Positions 39,256-48,506 are shown, counted from the first letter of the stretch. The stretch is 64,000 nt of DNA from Desulfofustis limnaeus (GCF_023169885.1 NZ_AP025516.1:3203501-3267500); one strand, 5' to 3'. Notes: a model not told the origin generated them from the sequence alone. Numbers and translations: made by a program.

Positions 39256-40275
39256 ATGAACAGGCTGAAATATCTGATCGTCGGATTTTTAGCATTGCTG
39301 GTGGCCGGTTGCGGCCAGACCGTCGTCGAGACGCTCAACGTTCCCCAGGGACCGGGGCAAAACGGGCCAGGGCAAGGAAAGACTGCGGTCATTCTGCCGT
39401 TTGCCGATTACACCTTTGCGGACAATCTGGCATCAGCCCATCGCCGTAACCTGCACATTACCGAGTCCCTGACAGACCGCTTGGTGGCCAACGGCTTTCG
39501 CTTACCGGTACAAGAGGATGTCTTCCGCTACATGGTCGACCAGAATCTGATCAGCCTGGTCGCTTATGAGGAGAGTCACTCCACCTCGCTGAACAATGAG
39601 TTGGCCGGCGAGTGGTCATTGGTCATGAAGGAAAAAATCCGTGGATATATCCTGCAGCAACAGGTCGCCCGCGACAACAAAGCTGTCTCGTCGCCGGGAA
39701 CACACGGCCTGACCACCAACAATATCCGCAAGATCGGCCGGCAATTCCAGGCTGACTACATCATCCGTGGCCGCGTATTGGAATTCAAGACCCGCCAGGA
39801 AGCCACCTGGGAGCCTTGGAAGAAGGGCGTCCTTCCCTTCGTGCTTGGTGGCAGCAGCAGGATCGCCTACGGTTTTGCCGCCTCGGATCAGTATGACCGC
39901 TGGGAGCAGATGACCGCCGGCGCCACCTGGGGTGGGCTGATCGGCTACGAGACAGAGTGGCCGTATGATCCCGATTCGGGCCGCACCTATTTCGGTGCCA
40001 GCAATTCCACCACCAACTCCATTTTCTGGGCTGCTGCCGGTGCGGTCTTTGGAGATCAGGCGTTCAACAGCGGCCGCGTCGACCAGGCGGTGGTGCAGAT
40101 GAGAATCTGGGTTCAGGAAGCCGCTACCGGAAACATCGTCTGGACGAATCGGGTTCGGGTTCAGGTTTCTCCGGAATCATTTTTCTCCGACAACCAGTAT
40201 GATGCCTTGTTCGACAGTGCCATCGAAAAGGCGGTCACCAGCCTGGTGGACGATTTCGTGACCTACGGTCTCTGA
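39256..40275 (+). CDS. Outer-membrane-type lipoprotein, possibly CsgG/FlgO-like
   Basis: A 339-residue lipoprotein: signal peptide, lipobox LLVAGC, then a Gly/Gln-rich linker. The body has TAVILPFADYTFADNL, a two-step ITESLTDRLVANG helix and ADYIIRGRVLEF, a pattern like CsgG/FlgO/LpoB proteins that act on curli, flagella or peptidoglycan synthesis. A Gly/Ala-rich stretch (IFWAAAGAVFGDQ) may be membrane associated. The family assignment is tentative. It is the last gene before the terminator at 40302, so it may belong to the pilus machinery. Confidence 0.65.
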   Translation: MNRLKYLIVGFLALLVAGCGQTVVETLNVPQGPGQNGPGQGKTAVILPFADYTFADNLASAHRRNLHITESLTDRLVANGFRLPVQEDVFRYMVDQNLISLVAYEESHSTSLNNELAGEWSLVMKEKIRGYILQQQVARDNKAVSSPGTHGLTTNNIRKIGRQFQADYIIRGRVLEFKTRQEATWEPWKKGVLPFVLGGSSRIAYGFAASDQYDRWEQMTAGATWGGLIGYETEWPYDPDSGRTYFGASNSTTNSIFWAAAGAVFGDQAFNSGRVDQAVVQMRIWVQEAATGNIVWTNRVRVQVSPESFFSDNQYDALFDSAIEKAVTSLVDDFVTYGL

Positions 40276-40301
40276 TTTTCGGTTACCACCTGCCGAATTA
40301 C

Positions 40302-40344
40302 AAACGCCTCCGCGACCATTGGTCGTGGAGGCGTTTGTTTTTTT
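40302..40344 (+). terminator. Rho-independent terminator of pilus operon
   Basis: AAACGCCTCCGCGACC (40302-40317), loop ATT, GGTCGTGGAGGCGTTT (40321-40336), then GTTTTTTT. A 16-bp stem with one G-T pair followed by a T-run is a strong intrinsic terminator. It closes the pilM-to-lipoprotein operon ahead of the convergent secB gene. Confidence 0.95.
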
Positions 40345-40369
40345 CCCTCGCAAAAAATACTGAAACCTA

Positions 40370-40846
40370 TCAGTTCGACGGAGATTTCTCCTTCTGCGCA
40401 TTCTGAAAAAGGGCCAGAAAATTGATCGGTTCCATCAGGAACGGCATGAATCCGCCATCGACTGCGGCCTGACTGACCACCTGCCTGGTAAAGGGGAAAA
40501 GCATGGTCGGGCACTCCACCCCGAGGATCATGGCCAGATGTTTTTCTGGAATATGCTTGAGGAGAAATATACCGGCGTGCTCGACTTCGAGCATGAACAA
40601 TACCTTGTCCTCTTCACCCTTACTGACGACCTTGGCATTGATCTCCAGGGACACTTCCCAGTGATCGTCGCCAATCTTGCGGTTGTTCATTTTCAGGTTC
40701 AACTCCACATTCGGCTCACTCTTCTGCGTGGCACGAAAGACCTCTGGTGCGTTGGGATTCTCAAAGGATAGATCCTTTATGTACATCTTCTGCAGGCGCA
40801 GAATCGGTTTTTCTTTGTTTTCGGTGGCATTCTCGTTTTCCGCCAT
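40370..40846 (-). CDS. secB: Protein-export chaperone SecB
   Basis: A 158-residue tetrameric chaperone that keeps preproteins unfolded for SecA. Family segments are present: LRLQKMYIKDLSFENPNAPE near the start, HWEVSLEINA, LEVEHAGIFLL and CPTMLFPFTRQVVSQAAVDGGFMP. AAGGAG precedes the ATG. The upstream intergenic region is interrupted by the IS66 element, whose left end lies about 100 bp from the secB start, so the native promoter could be affected. Confidence 0.96.
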   Translation of the reverse strand: MAENENATENKEKPILRLQKMYIKDLSFENPNAPEVFRATQKSEPNVELNLKMNNRKIGDDHWEVSLEINAKVVSKGEEDKVLFMLEVEHAGIFLLKHIPEKHLAMILGVECPTMLFPFTRQVVSQAAVDGGFMPFLMEPINFLALFQNAQKEKSPSN

Positions 40847-41022
40847 ATCAACTCCTTGTAGTTATTAGTTTTATCGCACAATACGCAGAACAATACAGAA
40901 GATCAGAGTAACAGGTGAATAACCGCTGGTGCAAGGCTTTTGCCGTAACCGTCAAATGAACCCCATCTGGTCAAGGAGCCTGAGACATGGTCATGTATGC
41001 CGAAAATTTTCAGGAGGCATGC

Positions 41023-41370
41023 ATGGAACAGGAAGCAATCAAGAATCGCAGGACAAAACAGTCGTTCTGGCAGCACCACATTGACGACTGGCGTCAATCA
41101 GGAAAAAGCCAACGGCGCTATTGCCTGGCACACGGACTAGCTCTGGCCACCTTTGGCTACTGGCGACGGAAAATAAGAGAGGGGCGTACCGAGAAGCCGC
41201 ACTTCTATCCGCTGGTGCTCTCCGGCCAATCTTTCAGAAGCAAAACGACTCATATGAGCCATTCAGGTTTGCGCGTCGTGCTCGGCAACAACCGTTTCAC
41301 CATCGAGATCGATGACCATTTCTCGCCGGCGGTTTTGCGGGACCTGGTCACCACCCTGGAACAGTTGTGA
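41023..41370 (+). CDS. tnpA: IS66 accessory protein TnpA
   Basis: A 115-residue small basic protein with an HTH-like N-terminus (FWQHHIDDWRQSGKSQRRYC, GLALATFGYWRRKIR), the usual TnpA of IS66 elements. I chose ATG 41023 because AGGAGG lies six bases upstream; an in-frame ATG at 40987 is possible. Its stop overlaps the tnpB start (GTGATGA). Confidence 0.92.
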   Translation: MEQEAIKNRRTKQSFWQHHIDDWRQSGKSQRRYCLAHGLALATFGYWRRKIREGRTEKPHFYPLVLSGQSFRSKTTHMSHSGLRVVLGNNRFTIEIDDHFSPAVLRDLVTTLEQL

Positions 41371-41717
41371 TGAACCGGACAGCTGGAGGAACAACCGTGT
41401 ACCTGGCGCTGGGCGCGACGGACATGCGCAAATCAATCAACGGCCTGTCGCTGCTGGTGGAAGAACAGTTCGAGCTGGACCTCTTTACCGGCAACCTGTT
41501 TGCCTTCTGCAACCGCCGCCGGGACATGGTCAAGATCCTCTACTGGGACACTAACGGCTTCTGCATCTGGCTCAAGCGTTTGGAGCAGGATCAGTTCCGT
41601 TGGCCGCAGAGCGAGCAGGAGGTGATGGAGATCAGTCCGACAGCTCTGAACTGGTTGCTGCATGGCCTGGATGTCCGCCAGGCGCATCGCCGGCTGAGCT
41701 ATGGATCGGTCGCCTGA
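41367..41717 (+). CDS. tnpB: IS66 Orf2 protein TnpB
   Basis: A 116-residue protein with the TnpB hallmarks VYLALGATDMRKSINGLSLL, LFAFCNRRRDMVKILYWDTNGFCIWLKRLE and FRWP. It is required with TnpA and TnpC for IS66 transposition although its biochemical role is unclear. The start overlaps the tnpA stop by 4 bases. Confidence 0.96.
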   Translation: MMNRTAGGTTVYLALGATDMRKSINGLSLLVEEQFELDLFTGNLFAFCNRRRDMVKILYWDTNGFCIWLKRLEQDQFRWPQSEQEVMEISPTALNWLLHGLDVRQAHRRLSYGSVA

Positions 41718-41779
41718 AAATATTCTATTATATTGATTTTATTAATGATATAGTTGTTCGTTCGTGGTAGTATGGCAGC

Positions 41780-43432
41780 ATGAAACCTGCCACCGAAACC
41801 ACCTTGCCCGACGACCCGGAAGAACTGAAGCGGATTATCGTCCACCTGCAACAGGAGCAGGACCGCCTGCAACAAGAACAGGGCCGCCTGCAGCAGGAAC
41901 GGAACCGCCTGGAACGGGAGCAGGACCGCTACGAGCAGGAAATCAACCTGCTCCACGAGCGCATCCGGCTGCTGTATGGCAAATTGTTCGGCAAGAAGAG
42001 CGAGAAGCACCCCGCTCGCGAGGACAGCCCGCAGCTGCCGCTGTTCGATATGCCGGAGCCGGCCGAGATCGAGCCGGAACGCGAAACAGTCGAAGTGCCG
42101 TCCCACACCCGGCAGAAGCGCGGCCGCAAGCCGCTGCCAGTGGAGCTGCCGCGCGTGGAAGTGGTTCATGATATCGACGAAGCGGAGAAGACCTGCGGCT
42201 GCGGCGCCCGGTTGGACAAGATCGGCGAGGACGTCTCCGAGAAGCTCGATCTCATCCCGGCGATCATCCGGGTCATCAGACATATCCGGCCCAAGTACGC
42301 CTGCAAACAGTGCGAAGGGCTGGAGACCGAGGGCGGCACGGTCAAGATCGCACCGCCCCCGCCGCAGATCATTGACAAAGGAATTGCCACCGCCGGCCTG
42401 CTGGCCCATATCCTTACCGCCAAGTTCTGCGACGCGCTGCCGTTTTACCGACAGGAGAAGCAGTTCGACCGGCTGGGCGCCGATGTGGGGCGGGCCACCA
42501 TGTGCAACTGGGCGATGAAGGCGGCCGAGGCCTGTCAGCCGGTGCTGACGTTATTACACCGGGAGATCCGCTCGGGACCGTTGATCAACATCGACGAGAC
42601 GACGGTGCAGGTGTTGGATGAACCGGGGCGCGCCGCGACGACGAAATCATATATGTGGGTCTGTCGTGGCGGTCCAACCGGAACACCGGGCATCCGCTAC
42701 CATTACGCACCGAGCCGTTCTTCCACAGTGGCCCGGGAGTTGCTCGATGGTTATGCCGGGATCGTGCAGACCGACGGTTATAGTGGCTATGATTATCTCG
42801 ACCACGATCCGGCGATCCTCCATGCCGGTTGCCTGGCCCATGTGCGGCGGAAGTTCGACGAGGCAAGACGAGGCAGCGGCAAACCATCCGGGAAAACGGG
42901 GAGCGCCGACGTGGCCCTGAGTTATATCGGCAAGCTCTATCGGATCGAATCCGAGGCCAAGCGAAAAGGGCTGACTTCCGAAGAGCTGCGGACGCTGCGC
43001 CAGGAGCGGGCTAAACCGATCTTCGATGACTTCCGTACCTGGCTGCACAAGAAAGCCACCCAGGTGGTGCCGAAGAGCCTGCTCGGTGTGGCGGTTCATT
43101 ATGCACTGAGCCAGTGGGACCGGTTGGTGGTGTATCTGGAGCATGGTGAGATGACACCGGATAACAATCAGGCTGAAAATGCCATCCGGCCGTTCGTGGT
43201 GGGGAGGAAAAACTGGTTGTTTGCTGGGACCCCGAAAGGCGCCCGGGCCAGTGCCGATCTTTACAGTCTGATCGAGACGGCCAAGGCGAACGGGTTGGAA
43301 CCGTACCGGTATCTTCGCTATCTGTTCGAGAAACTGCCGTTTGCTCGGAGCACGGAAGATTATCAGGCGCTACTGCCGATGCGGCTTCGTCCGGAAGATG
43401 TGGAACTGAAGAATATTGCCAGAGGGGTTTAA
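41780..43432 (+). CDS. tnpC: IS66 transposase TnpC
   Basis: A 550-residue DDE transposase. A long N-terminal coiled coil rich in Glu/Gln/Arg (residues 15-60, LQQEQDRLQQEQGRLQQERN) precedes the IS66 zinc finger (CGCGARL ... YACKQC, about 137-178). The catalytic domain follows with INIDETTVQV, IVQTDGYSGYDYL and DNNQAENAIRPFVVGRKNWL. The C-terminus ends 11 bases before the right inverted-repeat end. No frameshift. Confidence 0.97.
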   Translation: MKPATETTLPDDPEELKRIIVHLQQEQDRLQQEQGRLQQERNRLEREQDRYEQEINLLHERIRLLYGKLFGKKSEKHPAREDSPQLPLFDMPEPAEIEPERETVEVPSHTRQKRGRKPLPVELPRVEVVHDIDEAEKTCGCGARLDKIGEDVSEKLDLIPAIIRVIRHIRPKYACKQCEGLETEGGTVKIAPPPPQIIDKGIATAGLLAHILTAKFCDALPFYRQEKQFDRLGADVGRATMCNWAMKAAEACQPVLTLLHREIRSGPLINIDETTVQVLDEPGRAATTKSYMWVCRGGPTGTPGIRYHYAPSRSSTVARELLDGYAGIVQTDGYSGYDYLDHDPAILHAGCLAHVRRKFDEARRGSGKPSGKTGSADVALSYIGKLYRIESEAKRKGLTSEELRTLRQERAKPIFDDFRTWLHKKATQVVPKSLLGVAVHYALSQWDRLVVYLEHGEMTPDNNQAENAIRPFVVGRKNWLFAGTPKGARASADLYSLIETAKANGLEPYRYLRYLFEKLPFARSTEDYQALLPMRLRPEDVELKNIARGV

Positions 43433-43499
43433 TTGACGGTTACCTTTTGCCGCCCCCACAGGCAAGAAACGTCACGTCCGTGGAAGCGAGAATGGCTGC

Positions 43500-46370
43500 C
43501 TAATGGAAATCGGCCCCACCCGCTCCTTCATCTTCCAGGATCTGCTTTACAAATCTGCCGGTATACGAGTCCGCGCATTGGGCGACCTGCTCGGGCGTCC
43601 CTGCGGCGACAATGGTCCCCCCCTGATCACCGCCTTCCGGTCCGACGTCGATGACCCAATCGGCGGTTTTTATCACGTCCAGATTGTGTTCGATCACCAC
43701 CACGGTGTTCCCCTGATCGACCAGCCGGTTCAGGACGCCCAACAGGTGTTGAATGTCGGCAGGATGCAGCCCGGTGGTCGGCTCATCAAGGATATAAAGG
43801 GTCCGTCCGGTACTGCGAGCCGACAATTCCCGAGCCAGTTTGACCCGCTGCGCTTCACCTCCGGACAGGGTGACCGATGATTGACCCAGCTTGATATAGC
43901 CGAGCCCCACATCGACAAGGGTCTGGAGCTTGGTCTTGAGCACCGGCACATGCTCAAAAAAGCTCAAGGCCTCGGCCACGGTCATGGCCAGAACATCGTG
44001 AATCGAGCGATCCTTGTAGAGGATCTCCAGAGTCTCTTGGTTGTACCTTCGGCCTTGGCACCGTTCACAGACCACGTAGACATCAGGCAGAAAGTGCATG
44101 GCAATGCGCAGCACACCGTCGCCGTCACAGGCCTCGCACCGCCCGCCCTTGAGGTTGAAGCTGAAGCGGCCCGGCTGATAGCCCCGGGCGCGCGCCTCCG
44201 GCAGGCGGGCAAACAGTTCCCGGATCGGCGTAAAGACGCCCGTGTATGTGGCCGGATTGGAACGGGGCGTGCGACCGATCGGACTCTGATCGATATCGAC
44301 CACCTTGTCGATCAGATCGCAGCCGCTAAGCACGGCCCCGTGCTTCTCGGCGGTCTGTTTTTTAGCGGCTTTTGCCTGTTTGGCAAGCGGGTAAAGCGTC
44401 TCCATGACCAGGCTGCTCTTGCCGGAACCGGAAACGCCGGTCACCACGGTCATGACGCCAAGCGGGAAAGAAACCCGAACCTGCCTCAGGTTGTTGACGG
44501 AAGCTCCCACCAACTGGAGTTCATGCAGTTTTTTGCCATGTGTTGTCGGTTTTCGACGGCGACCGGGAAGCAGAATCGATTTTCGCCCGGACAGGTAGGC
44601 ACCGGTCTCCGATTGCTGAGAATCAAGCAGACCGACAACGGAACCGGTATACACCACGGAACCGCCGTGCACCCCGGCCCCCGGCCCCATGTCAAGGACA
44701 TGATCGGCAGAGAGAATCGTATCGCTGTCGTGCTCGACAACGATGACGGTGTTCCCCAGATCCCGCAATTCGATCAGCGTGTTGATCAGCTTCTGGTTGT
44801 CCCGTTGATGTAGACCGATACTCGGTTCGTCGAGAATGTAGAGGACTCCAGCCAACCGGGAACCGATCTGAGAGGCGAGGCGAATCCGCTGGGCCTCTCC
44901 ACCGGAGAGGGTGCCGGAGCGCCGTGACAAGGTAAGATAGCCGAGCCCGACGTCCTCAAGAAAGGAGAGGCGATCAACTATCTCCTTGAGGATCGGCTCG
45001 CCGATTTTTCGTTCCCGCTCGGAAAACGGGAGCAGCGGCAAGGTACGCAGCAGCAGGGAGATGGACAATTCGGTCAGCCCGAAGATGTGGTAGGAGCCGA
45101 TCCGCACCGCCAGGGCTTCCGGTTTCAAGCGAGCTCCGTTGCAGACCGGGCAGAGCTGCTCATTCATGTAGCGCCCCAGTTCCTCCCTAATCATCGGCGA
45201 CTGCGTTTCGAGGAACCGTCGATCCAGCTGTGGTATGACCCCCTCAAATCGCTGCACGGCGGTCATTACTCTCCGGCCTTTTTGGTAATGGAAGGCTATC
45301 TCCTCGGTCCCCGATCCATAGAGCACCGCCCGGCGCTGTTTCTCCGTCAACTCGCCAAACGGGGTATTAAGCGTAAATTCATAGTGGCGGGCGACATCGG
45401 CAAGCATCTGTCCGGTATAGGTGGTTTCATTGCGCCATCCCCATGGGGCAATGGCGCCATCGGCGATGGCCCGTGACGCATCCGGGACCACCAGATCCTC
45501 ATCAAAGAATTGTTTTACCCCGAGGCCGCCACACTCGGGACAAGCCCCCTGAGGATTGTTGAAGGAAAAGAGCTGGGTGGATAGCCGCGGTAAAGAGATA
45601 TTGCAGCGATGGCACGCAGCCAGCTCGCTGAACAATTGTTCCCGATTGTCGTCGGGAAACAAAGTCAGCAAAAAGCCGCTGGTAACTTTTACGGCAGTGG
45701 CGATCGAATCGGACAACCGCCTTCGCACCGAAGGTTGCAGTACCAAACGGTCTACCACGATATCGATGGAGTGCTTCTTGTTCTTGTCCAACTCCTCGAT
45801 TTCATCGGCATGGATGATCTGGCCGTTGAGCCTGATCCGGACAAACCCCTCCTTGCGGATTCTGGCCAACAATTGTTCGTGACGTCCCTTGCGCTGGGTC
45901 ACCATCGGCGCCAACAGGATGACCTTGGTCCCCTCCGGCTCGGCCAGCAGAGTATTGACCATGTCCTCAATCGACTGAGACCGGATTTCCTCCCCGCACT
46001 GGGGACAGGTTGGACGACCGCACCGAGCAAAGAGCAGGCGCAGATGGTCGTAGACCTCGGTGACCGTGCCCACCGTCGACCGCGGGTTTTTGCTCGTTGT
46101 TTTCTGCTCGATGGAAACAGCGGGAGATAAGCCTTCCAGGGAATCCACATCGGGCTTGTCCATCTGCCCGAGGAACTGGCGGGCATAGGTGGACAAGGAT
46201 TCCACGTAACGCCGCTGGCCTTCGGCATAGAGCGTATCGAAGGCGAGAGTGGATTTCCCGGACCCGGATAATCCGGTAAAAACAATCAGCGCATTCCGCG
46301 GCAGATCCACATCGATATTCTTCAAATTGTGCATCCGCGCTCCACGGATACGCAACAACTGTGGTTCCAT
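43500..46370 (-). CDS. uvrA: Excinuclease ABC subunit A
   Basis: The 956-residue damage-recognition ATPase of nucleotide excision repair. Two ABC modules: first Walker A GLSGSGKSTLAFDTLYAEGQ, second GVSGSGKSSLVMETLY; signatures LSGGEAQRIRLA and LSGGEAQRVKLA. Zinc fingers include CHRCNISLPRLS...CPECGGLG and CEACDGDGVLRI...CERCQGRRY. Length and domain order are standard. The IS66 element lies 49 bp beyond its 3' end and does not disrupt it. Confidence 0.98.
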   Translation of the reverse strand: MEPQLLRIRGARMHNLKNIDVDLPRNALIVFTGLSGSGKSTLAFDTLYAEGQRRYVESLSTYARQFLGQMDKPDVDSLEGLSPAVSIEQKTTSKNPRSTVGTVTEVYDHLRLLFARCGRPTCPQCGEEIRSQSIEDMVNTLLAEPEGTKVILLAPMVTQRKGRHEQLLARIRKEGFVRIRLNGQIIHADEIEELDKNKKHSIDIVVDRLVLQPSVRRRLSDSIATAVKVTSGFLLTLFPDDNREQLFSELAACHRCNISLPRLSTQLFSFNNPQGACPECGGLGVKQFFDEDLVVPDASRAIADGAIAPWGWRNETTYTGQMLADVARHYEFTLNTPFGELTEKQRRAVLYGSGTEEIAFHYQKGRRVMTAVQRFEGVIPQLDRRFLETQSPMIREELGRYMNEQLCPVCNGARLKPEALAVRIGSYHIFGLTELSISLLLRTLPLLPFSERERKIGEPILKEIVDRLSFLEDVGLGYLTLSRRSGTLSGGEAQRIRLASQIGSRLAGVLYILDEPSIGLHQRDNQKLINTLIELRDLGNTVIVVEHDSDTILSADHVLDMGPGAGVHGGSVVYTGSVVGLLDSQQSETGAYLSGRKSILLPGRRRKPTTHGKKLHELQLVGASVNNLRQVRVSFPLGVMTVVTGVSGSGKSSLVMETLYPLAKQAKAAKKQTAEKHGAVLSGCDLIDKVVDIDQSPIGRTPRSNPATYTGVFTPIRELFARLPEARARGYQPGRFSFNLKGGRCEACDGDGVLRIAMHFLPDVYVVCERCQGRRYNQETLEILYKDRSIHDVLAMTVAEALSFFEHVPVLKTKLQTLVDVGLGYIKLGQSSVTLSGGEAQRVKLARELSARSTGRTLYILDEPTTGLHPADIQHLLGVLNRLVDQGNTVVVIEHNLDVIKTADWVIDVGPEGGDQGGTIVAAGTPEQVAQCADSYTGRFVKQILEDEGAGGADFH

Positions 46371-46409
46371 GACTCTCCTGTTACTCTCCGATAGTGGTCG
46401 TCTCGACTG

Positions 46410-46823
46410 TCAGCTCAGCAAACGCTGATGATCGACCTTGATGCAGCGATCCATGATACAGGTCATCCCGGCCGCTTCCACCAATCGTGCGGCATTTTCG
46501 TTGATAATTCCCTGCTGCAGCCAAAGCACCTTTGCGCCAATGGCGATGGCCTGTTGCGCTATCGGCAGTACCTCTTCCGCCCGTCGGAAGACATCGACAA
46601 TATCGACCGGCTCGGGGATTGCGGCAAGTTCGGAATAACAGGGTTCGCCAAGGATCCGGTCCTGTCCCGGATTAACGGGAACAATCCGATAGCCGGCCTG
46701 CTGGAGATATCGGGCCACCTGATGGCTCGGGCGATTCTCTTTTGGCGACAAACCAACCACGGCGATCACCTTCGCCGATCGCAGAAAGGGTCTGATGAGA
46801 TGATCTTGAGGGTCGATTATCAT
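46410..46823 (-). CDS. CoA-binding domain protein (YccU-like)
   Basis: A single Rossmann-like CoA-binding domain of 137 residues from ATG 46823, chosen because GAGGAG lies 5 bases upstream; upstream in-frame ATGs exist at 46847 and 46901. Motifs: [50 protein letters not shown] and a C-terminal [10 protein letters not shown]. It resembles the CoA-binding domain of succinyl-CoA synthetase alpha but alone; the function of YccU proteins is unknown. It sits just upstream of uvrA on the same strand. Confidence 0.9.
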   Translation of the reverse strand: MIIDPQDHLIRPFLRSAKVIAVVGLSPKENRPSHQVARYLQQAGYRIVPVNPGQDRILGEPCYSELAAIPEPVDIVDVFRRAEEVLPIAQQAIAIGAKVLWLQQGIINENAARLVEAAGMTCIMDRCIKVDHQRLLS

Positions 46824-47004
46824 GGCTCTCCTCGCACGGTCTGACATGATGCCCGGTTTTGGACGGGAGAATATAGTGCTGATCTGCTGGACAAAAGTCA
46901 AGTTAGCAATTATAAACTGGACAGCGGAGCCGGCAGCCTTCGGCCGCCGCGTAACGCCACCATTCAGCCAACAACCATGCGCAGCCGCGCATCAAGGAGC
47001 ATGC

Positions 47005-47883
47005 ATGAACTTCCAGGATATCATCTTTGCGCTTGATACTTTCTGGGCCGAACAGGGGTGCGTTATCCAGCAACCCTATGACATGGAGGTCGGCGCCGGA
47101 ACCTTTCACCCGGCTACGCTTCTGCGCTCCCTCGGTCCCGAGCCGTGGAAAGCCGCCTACCCGCAACCTTCGCGACGACCGACCGACGGCCGTTACGGGG
47201 AGAACCCGAACCGTCTGCAACACTATTATCAGTATCAGGTGGTGATCAAGCCTTCACCGCTCAATATCCAGCACCTTTATCTGGAAAGCCTGAAACGCTT
47301 TGGCCTCGACCTGCTCGAACATGACATCCGTTTCGTCGAAGACGACTGGGAATCGCCGACCTTGGGCGCTTGGGGCCTAGGCTGGGAGGTATGGCTGGAC
47401 GGCATGGAGATCACTCAATTCACCTATTTTCAACAAGCCGGGTCGATCGACCTGCATCCAATCACCGTCGAAATTACCTACGGCCTGGAGCGCATCGCCA
47501 TGTATCTCCAGGGTGTGAACAGCGTCTACGACATCGCCTGGAACGATACGGTCTCCTACGGCGATATCTTCCATCGAGCCGAGATCGAATTTTCCACCTT
47601 CAACTTCGAAGAGGCCCCTGTCGACAAGATGATCGGCTTCTTCAACAGCTTTGAAGAAGAAGCCCACAAGCTGGTGAGCAAGGGCCTGATCCTGCCGGCC
47701 TACGATTACTGCCTGAAGTGTTCGCATACGTTCAATCTGCTCGATGCCCGCAAAGCGATCAGCGTAGCCGAACGAACCCGGTACATCGGTAGAATCAGGA
47801 ATATTGCCAGAAAAGTCGCAGAAGGATATGTCGCGCAACGGGAGACGCTGGGCTTTCCGTTACTGAAGAAAGAGACAGTCTGA
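47005..47883 (+). CDS. glyQ: Glycyl-tRNA synthetase alpha subunit
   Basis: A 292-residue class II synthetase subunit from ATG 47005, fixed by AAGGAG six bases upstream; the open frame extends 61 codons further but that part is non-conserved and overlaps the YccU promoter. Signature: [56 protein letters not shown], and [18 protein letters not shown]. In most bacteria glyS, the beta subunit, follows directly. Here tRNA-Sec on the other strand follows instead, so glyS must be elsewhere. Confidence 0.97.
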   Translation: MNFQDIIFALDTFWAEQGCVIQQPYDMEVGAGTFHPATLLRSLGPEPWKAAYPQPSRRPTDGRYGENPNRLQHYYQYQVVIKPSPLNIQHLYLESLKRFGLDLLEHDIRFVEDDWESPTLGAWGLGWEVWLDGMEITQFTYFQQAGSIDLHPITVEITYGLERIAMYLQGVNSVYDIAWNDTVSYGDIFHRAEIEFSTFNFEEAPVDKMIGFFNSFEEEAHKLVSKGLILPAYDYCLKCSHTFNLLDARKAISVAERTRYIGRIRNIARKVAEGYVAQRETLGFPLLKKETV

Positions 47884-47890
47884 GGGATTT

Positions 47891-47988
47891 TGGCGGAAGT
47901 GCATGGGAATCGAACCCACCTAGCAGGCTATCAACCCGCTACACCGGATTTGAAGTCCGGGAGAGCCACCAGTGCCCTATCCACTTCC
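47891..47988 (-). tRNA. selC: tRNA-Sec (UCA), selC
   Basis: Minus strand from GGAAGTG (47988-47982) to CACTTCC-G-CCA (CCA at 47893-47891), 98 nt. The anticodon arm CCGGA-CTTCAAA-TCCGG gives anticodon TCA, reading UGA. A very long variable arm (TGTAGCGGGTTGATAGCCTGCTA) and T-loop GTTCGATTC match the bacterial selenocysteine tRNA. It shows that the organism makes selenoproteins. selA, selB and selD are not in the window. Confidence 0.97.
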
Positions 47989-48035
47989 TCACGCGGCCAA
48001 TAATCACGTTGATCAATCGTGCAGATTAATTAATA

Positions 48036-48064
48036 TTGACCGAGAAAGCAACTTATTATTATAT
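48036..48064 (+). promoter_or_regulatory. Candidate sigma-70 promoter of the acidic-protein gene
   Basis: TTGACC at 48036-48041 and TTATAT at 48059-48064 are spaced by 17 bases in an AT-rich stretch, about 60 bp upstream of the ATG at 48126. It lies between the divergent tRNA-Sec and the acidic-protein gene. Confidence 0.5.
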
Positions 48065-48125
48065 TGGCCCTGTTTGTATGGTATCCTTGTCCAAATCATT
48101 GATCCAGGTGGCGTGACGTAAGCAT

Positions 48126-48506
48126 ATGCAGTGTGAAAGACTGATCAAGCTGGTCAAATCGTGGTATCTGAGCGTGAAAGAGGAAACCATGGCGCCAGCT
48201 CGCATGGTTCAGTTCATGAAACAGCACGTCGCTTCCTGCAGCGTCTGTAAAGAAGATCCGGACGTCGGGGAAGAGGTCGACAAGATCACCGATATCATTC
48301 TGCCGGAATCAAAGATACCCAAAGCCGTTCGTCAAAAACAGGATTTCGACGACGACGATGCCTACGACGAGGAAGAAGAAGAAGAAGAAACGGATGAGGA
48401 AACCGACGAAGAGTCAGAAGAAGACAGCGACGAAGAGTTCGAAGACGAAGACTTCAGCGAAGACGAAGACGCTATAACCGAGGAGGACGAAAACGACGAC
48501 TTCTGA
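48126..48506 (+). CDS. Small protein with HxxxCxxC motif and polyacidic tail
   Basis: A 126-residue protein I cannot assign to a known family. The N-terminal 70 residues contain HVASCSVC (HxxxCxxC, reminiscent of zinc-binding anti-sigma heads). From residue about 75 nearly every residue is Asp or Glu, with runs such as EEEEEEETDEETDEESEEDS. Such tails mimic nucleic acid or bind basic partners. ATG 48126 is used; ATG 48189 has a better AGAGGA site but would drop the first 21 residues. It stands alone behind its own promoter and before a terminator. Confidence 0.8.
   Translation: MQCERLIKLVKSWYLSVKEETMAPARMVQFMKQHVASCSVCKEDPDVGEEVDKITDIILPESKIPKAVRQKQDFDDDDAYDEEEEEEETDEETDEESEEDSDEEFEDEDFSEDEDAITEEDENDDF

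Larger units (their letters stand above)
40937..43451 (+). mobile_element. IS66-family insertion sequence with 8-bp target duplication
   Basis: The element runs 40945-43443 (2,499 bp). Its ends are inverted repeats: left GTAACCGTCAAATGAACCCC, right (minus strand) GTAACCGTCAATTAAACCCC, both continuing into TCTGG. The 8 bases on each side are identical, CTTTTGCC at 40937-40944 and 43444-43451, the target site duplication expected for IS66. All three genes tnpA, tnpB and tnpC are intact. The perfect duplication and intact genes point to a recent, probably still mobile insertion between secB and uvrA. Confidence 0.97.

Noticed and set aside
46822-47004. 61-codon N-terminal extension of glyQ
   Set aside because: Canonical GlyQ starts at MNFQDII with AAGGAG upstream at 47005; the extension overlaps the divergent gene start.
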